DNA of 5,443 nt from Lachnospiraceae bacterium. Its GTDB lineage: Bacteria; Bacillota; Clostridia; Lachnospirales; Lachnospiraceae. The stretch spans positions 1 through 5,443 of the forward strand of contig JAAUZW010000044.1 in NCBI GenBank assembly GCA_014804385.1, written 5' to 3'. Numbering within the stretch: position 1 is the first letter of the stretch; the number at the start of each line of letters is the position of its first letter. The notes under the pieces are model-generated. The model saw only the letters and a list, made by a program, of their open reading frames with translations, had not been told where the DNA came from and ran no database searches. Made by a program: the position numbers and the translations under genes. This document shows, one piece after another, positions 5,378-5,443 of the stretch.

Positions 5378-5437
5378 ATTACCCGGAGGGTGAGTCATTC
5401 GTTAGGAAATGATGAGCTGGATAAGGTAACAGGTTGA
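5378..5437 (+). pseudogene. Possible remnant of a double-glycine leader peptide
   Basis: The frame reads SLGNDELDKVTG followed by TGA (5435-5437) and then Asp-Ala to the window edge. Glu-Leu-Asp-x-Val-x-Gly-Gly is the hallmark end of double-glycine leader peptides of bacteriocins and related exported peptides. A single base change from GGA to TGA would explain the stop in place of the second Gly. The frame is closed upstream by TAG at 5375. The only possible start, GTG 5390, is next to GGAGG with no spacer, so it is probably not translated. It may be a decayed gene or a chance match. Confidence 0.2.
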
Positions 5438-5443
5438 GATGCC

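Larger units (their letters stand above)
5225..5443. other. Intergenic tail without a convincing gene
   Basis: No open frame with a credible start and ribosome binding site is seen in these 219 bases, and no terminator is evident after the XRE gene. The only items are a promoter-like pair at 5341-5369 and a short degenerate peptide end at 5378-5437, listed separately. Confidence 0.5.

Noticed and set aside
5326..5412. 28-codon hydrophobic peptide frame starting at ATG 5326
   Set aside because: The purine run GGGGA is only about 2 bases from the ATG, the frame covers the better promoter-like sequence at 5341-5369, and nothing in it resembles a known peptide class beyond general hydrophobicity.

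Overview
The window looks like part of a low-GC Firmicutes chromosome, most likely a gut Clostridia/Lachnospiraceae-type organism. This rests on AT-rich composition, strong AAAGGAGG-type ribosome binding sites, use of a TTG start, and the kinds of proteins present. The taxonomic call is an inference from gene style and not from a marker gene.

Left part (1-1010, + strand): the C-terminal end of a large protein that runs in from the left edge. It ends in a DNA/RNA non-specific endonuclease toxin domain (Endonuclease_NS_2 type). It is followed 16 bases later by a small YezG/DUF600-type immunity protein. This is the usual tail of a polymorphic (probably LXG-type) interbacterial toxin locus. A long hairpin with a T-run then separates it from the next unit.

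Middle (about 1060-3960, + strand): a three-gene operon encoding a protein with two XRE-type helix-turn-helix domains, a REC-LytTR response regulator (AgrA-like), and a polytopic GHKL histidine kinase (AgrC-like). Its leader holds a cluster of ATAGGT repeats that looks like an operator array. The operon ends in a strong intrinsic terminator whose loop contains the kinase stop codon.

Right part (3992-4665, - strand): convergent to the kinase lie agrB (peptide-processing membrane protease, catalytic His68/Cys75) and a 38-codon agrD that overlaps it by ATGA. The AgrD core aligns with staphylococcal AgrD except that serine replaces the ring-forming cysteine. The predicted signal is therefore a Ser-Ile-Phe-Leu-Tyr lactone ring. 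Upstream of agrB, and divergent from it, is a small XRE regulator (4901-5224). It is preceded by a perfect 13-bp inverted repeat placed at its predicted transcription start.

Taken together, 1060-5224 is a complete agr-type peptide quorum-sensing island. AgrB/AgrD would make and export the cyclic peptide, the GHKL kinase would sense it, and the LytTR regulator would act on DNA. Two XRE proteins may add further transcriptional control. Its position next to a toxin/immunity pair raises the untested idea that cell density controls the toxin module. The last 219 bases (5225-5443) hold no convincing gene, only a possible promoter and a remnant resembling a double-glycine leader peptide.
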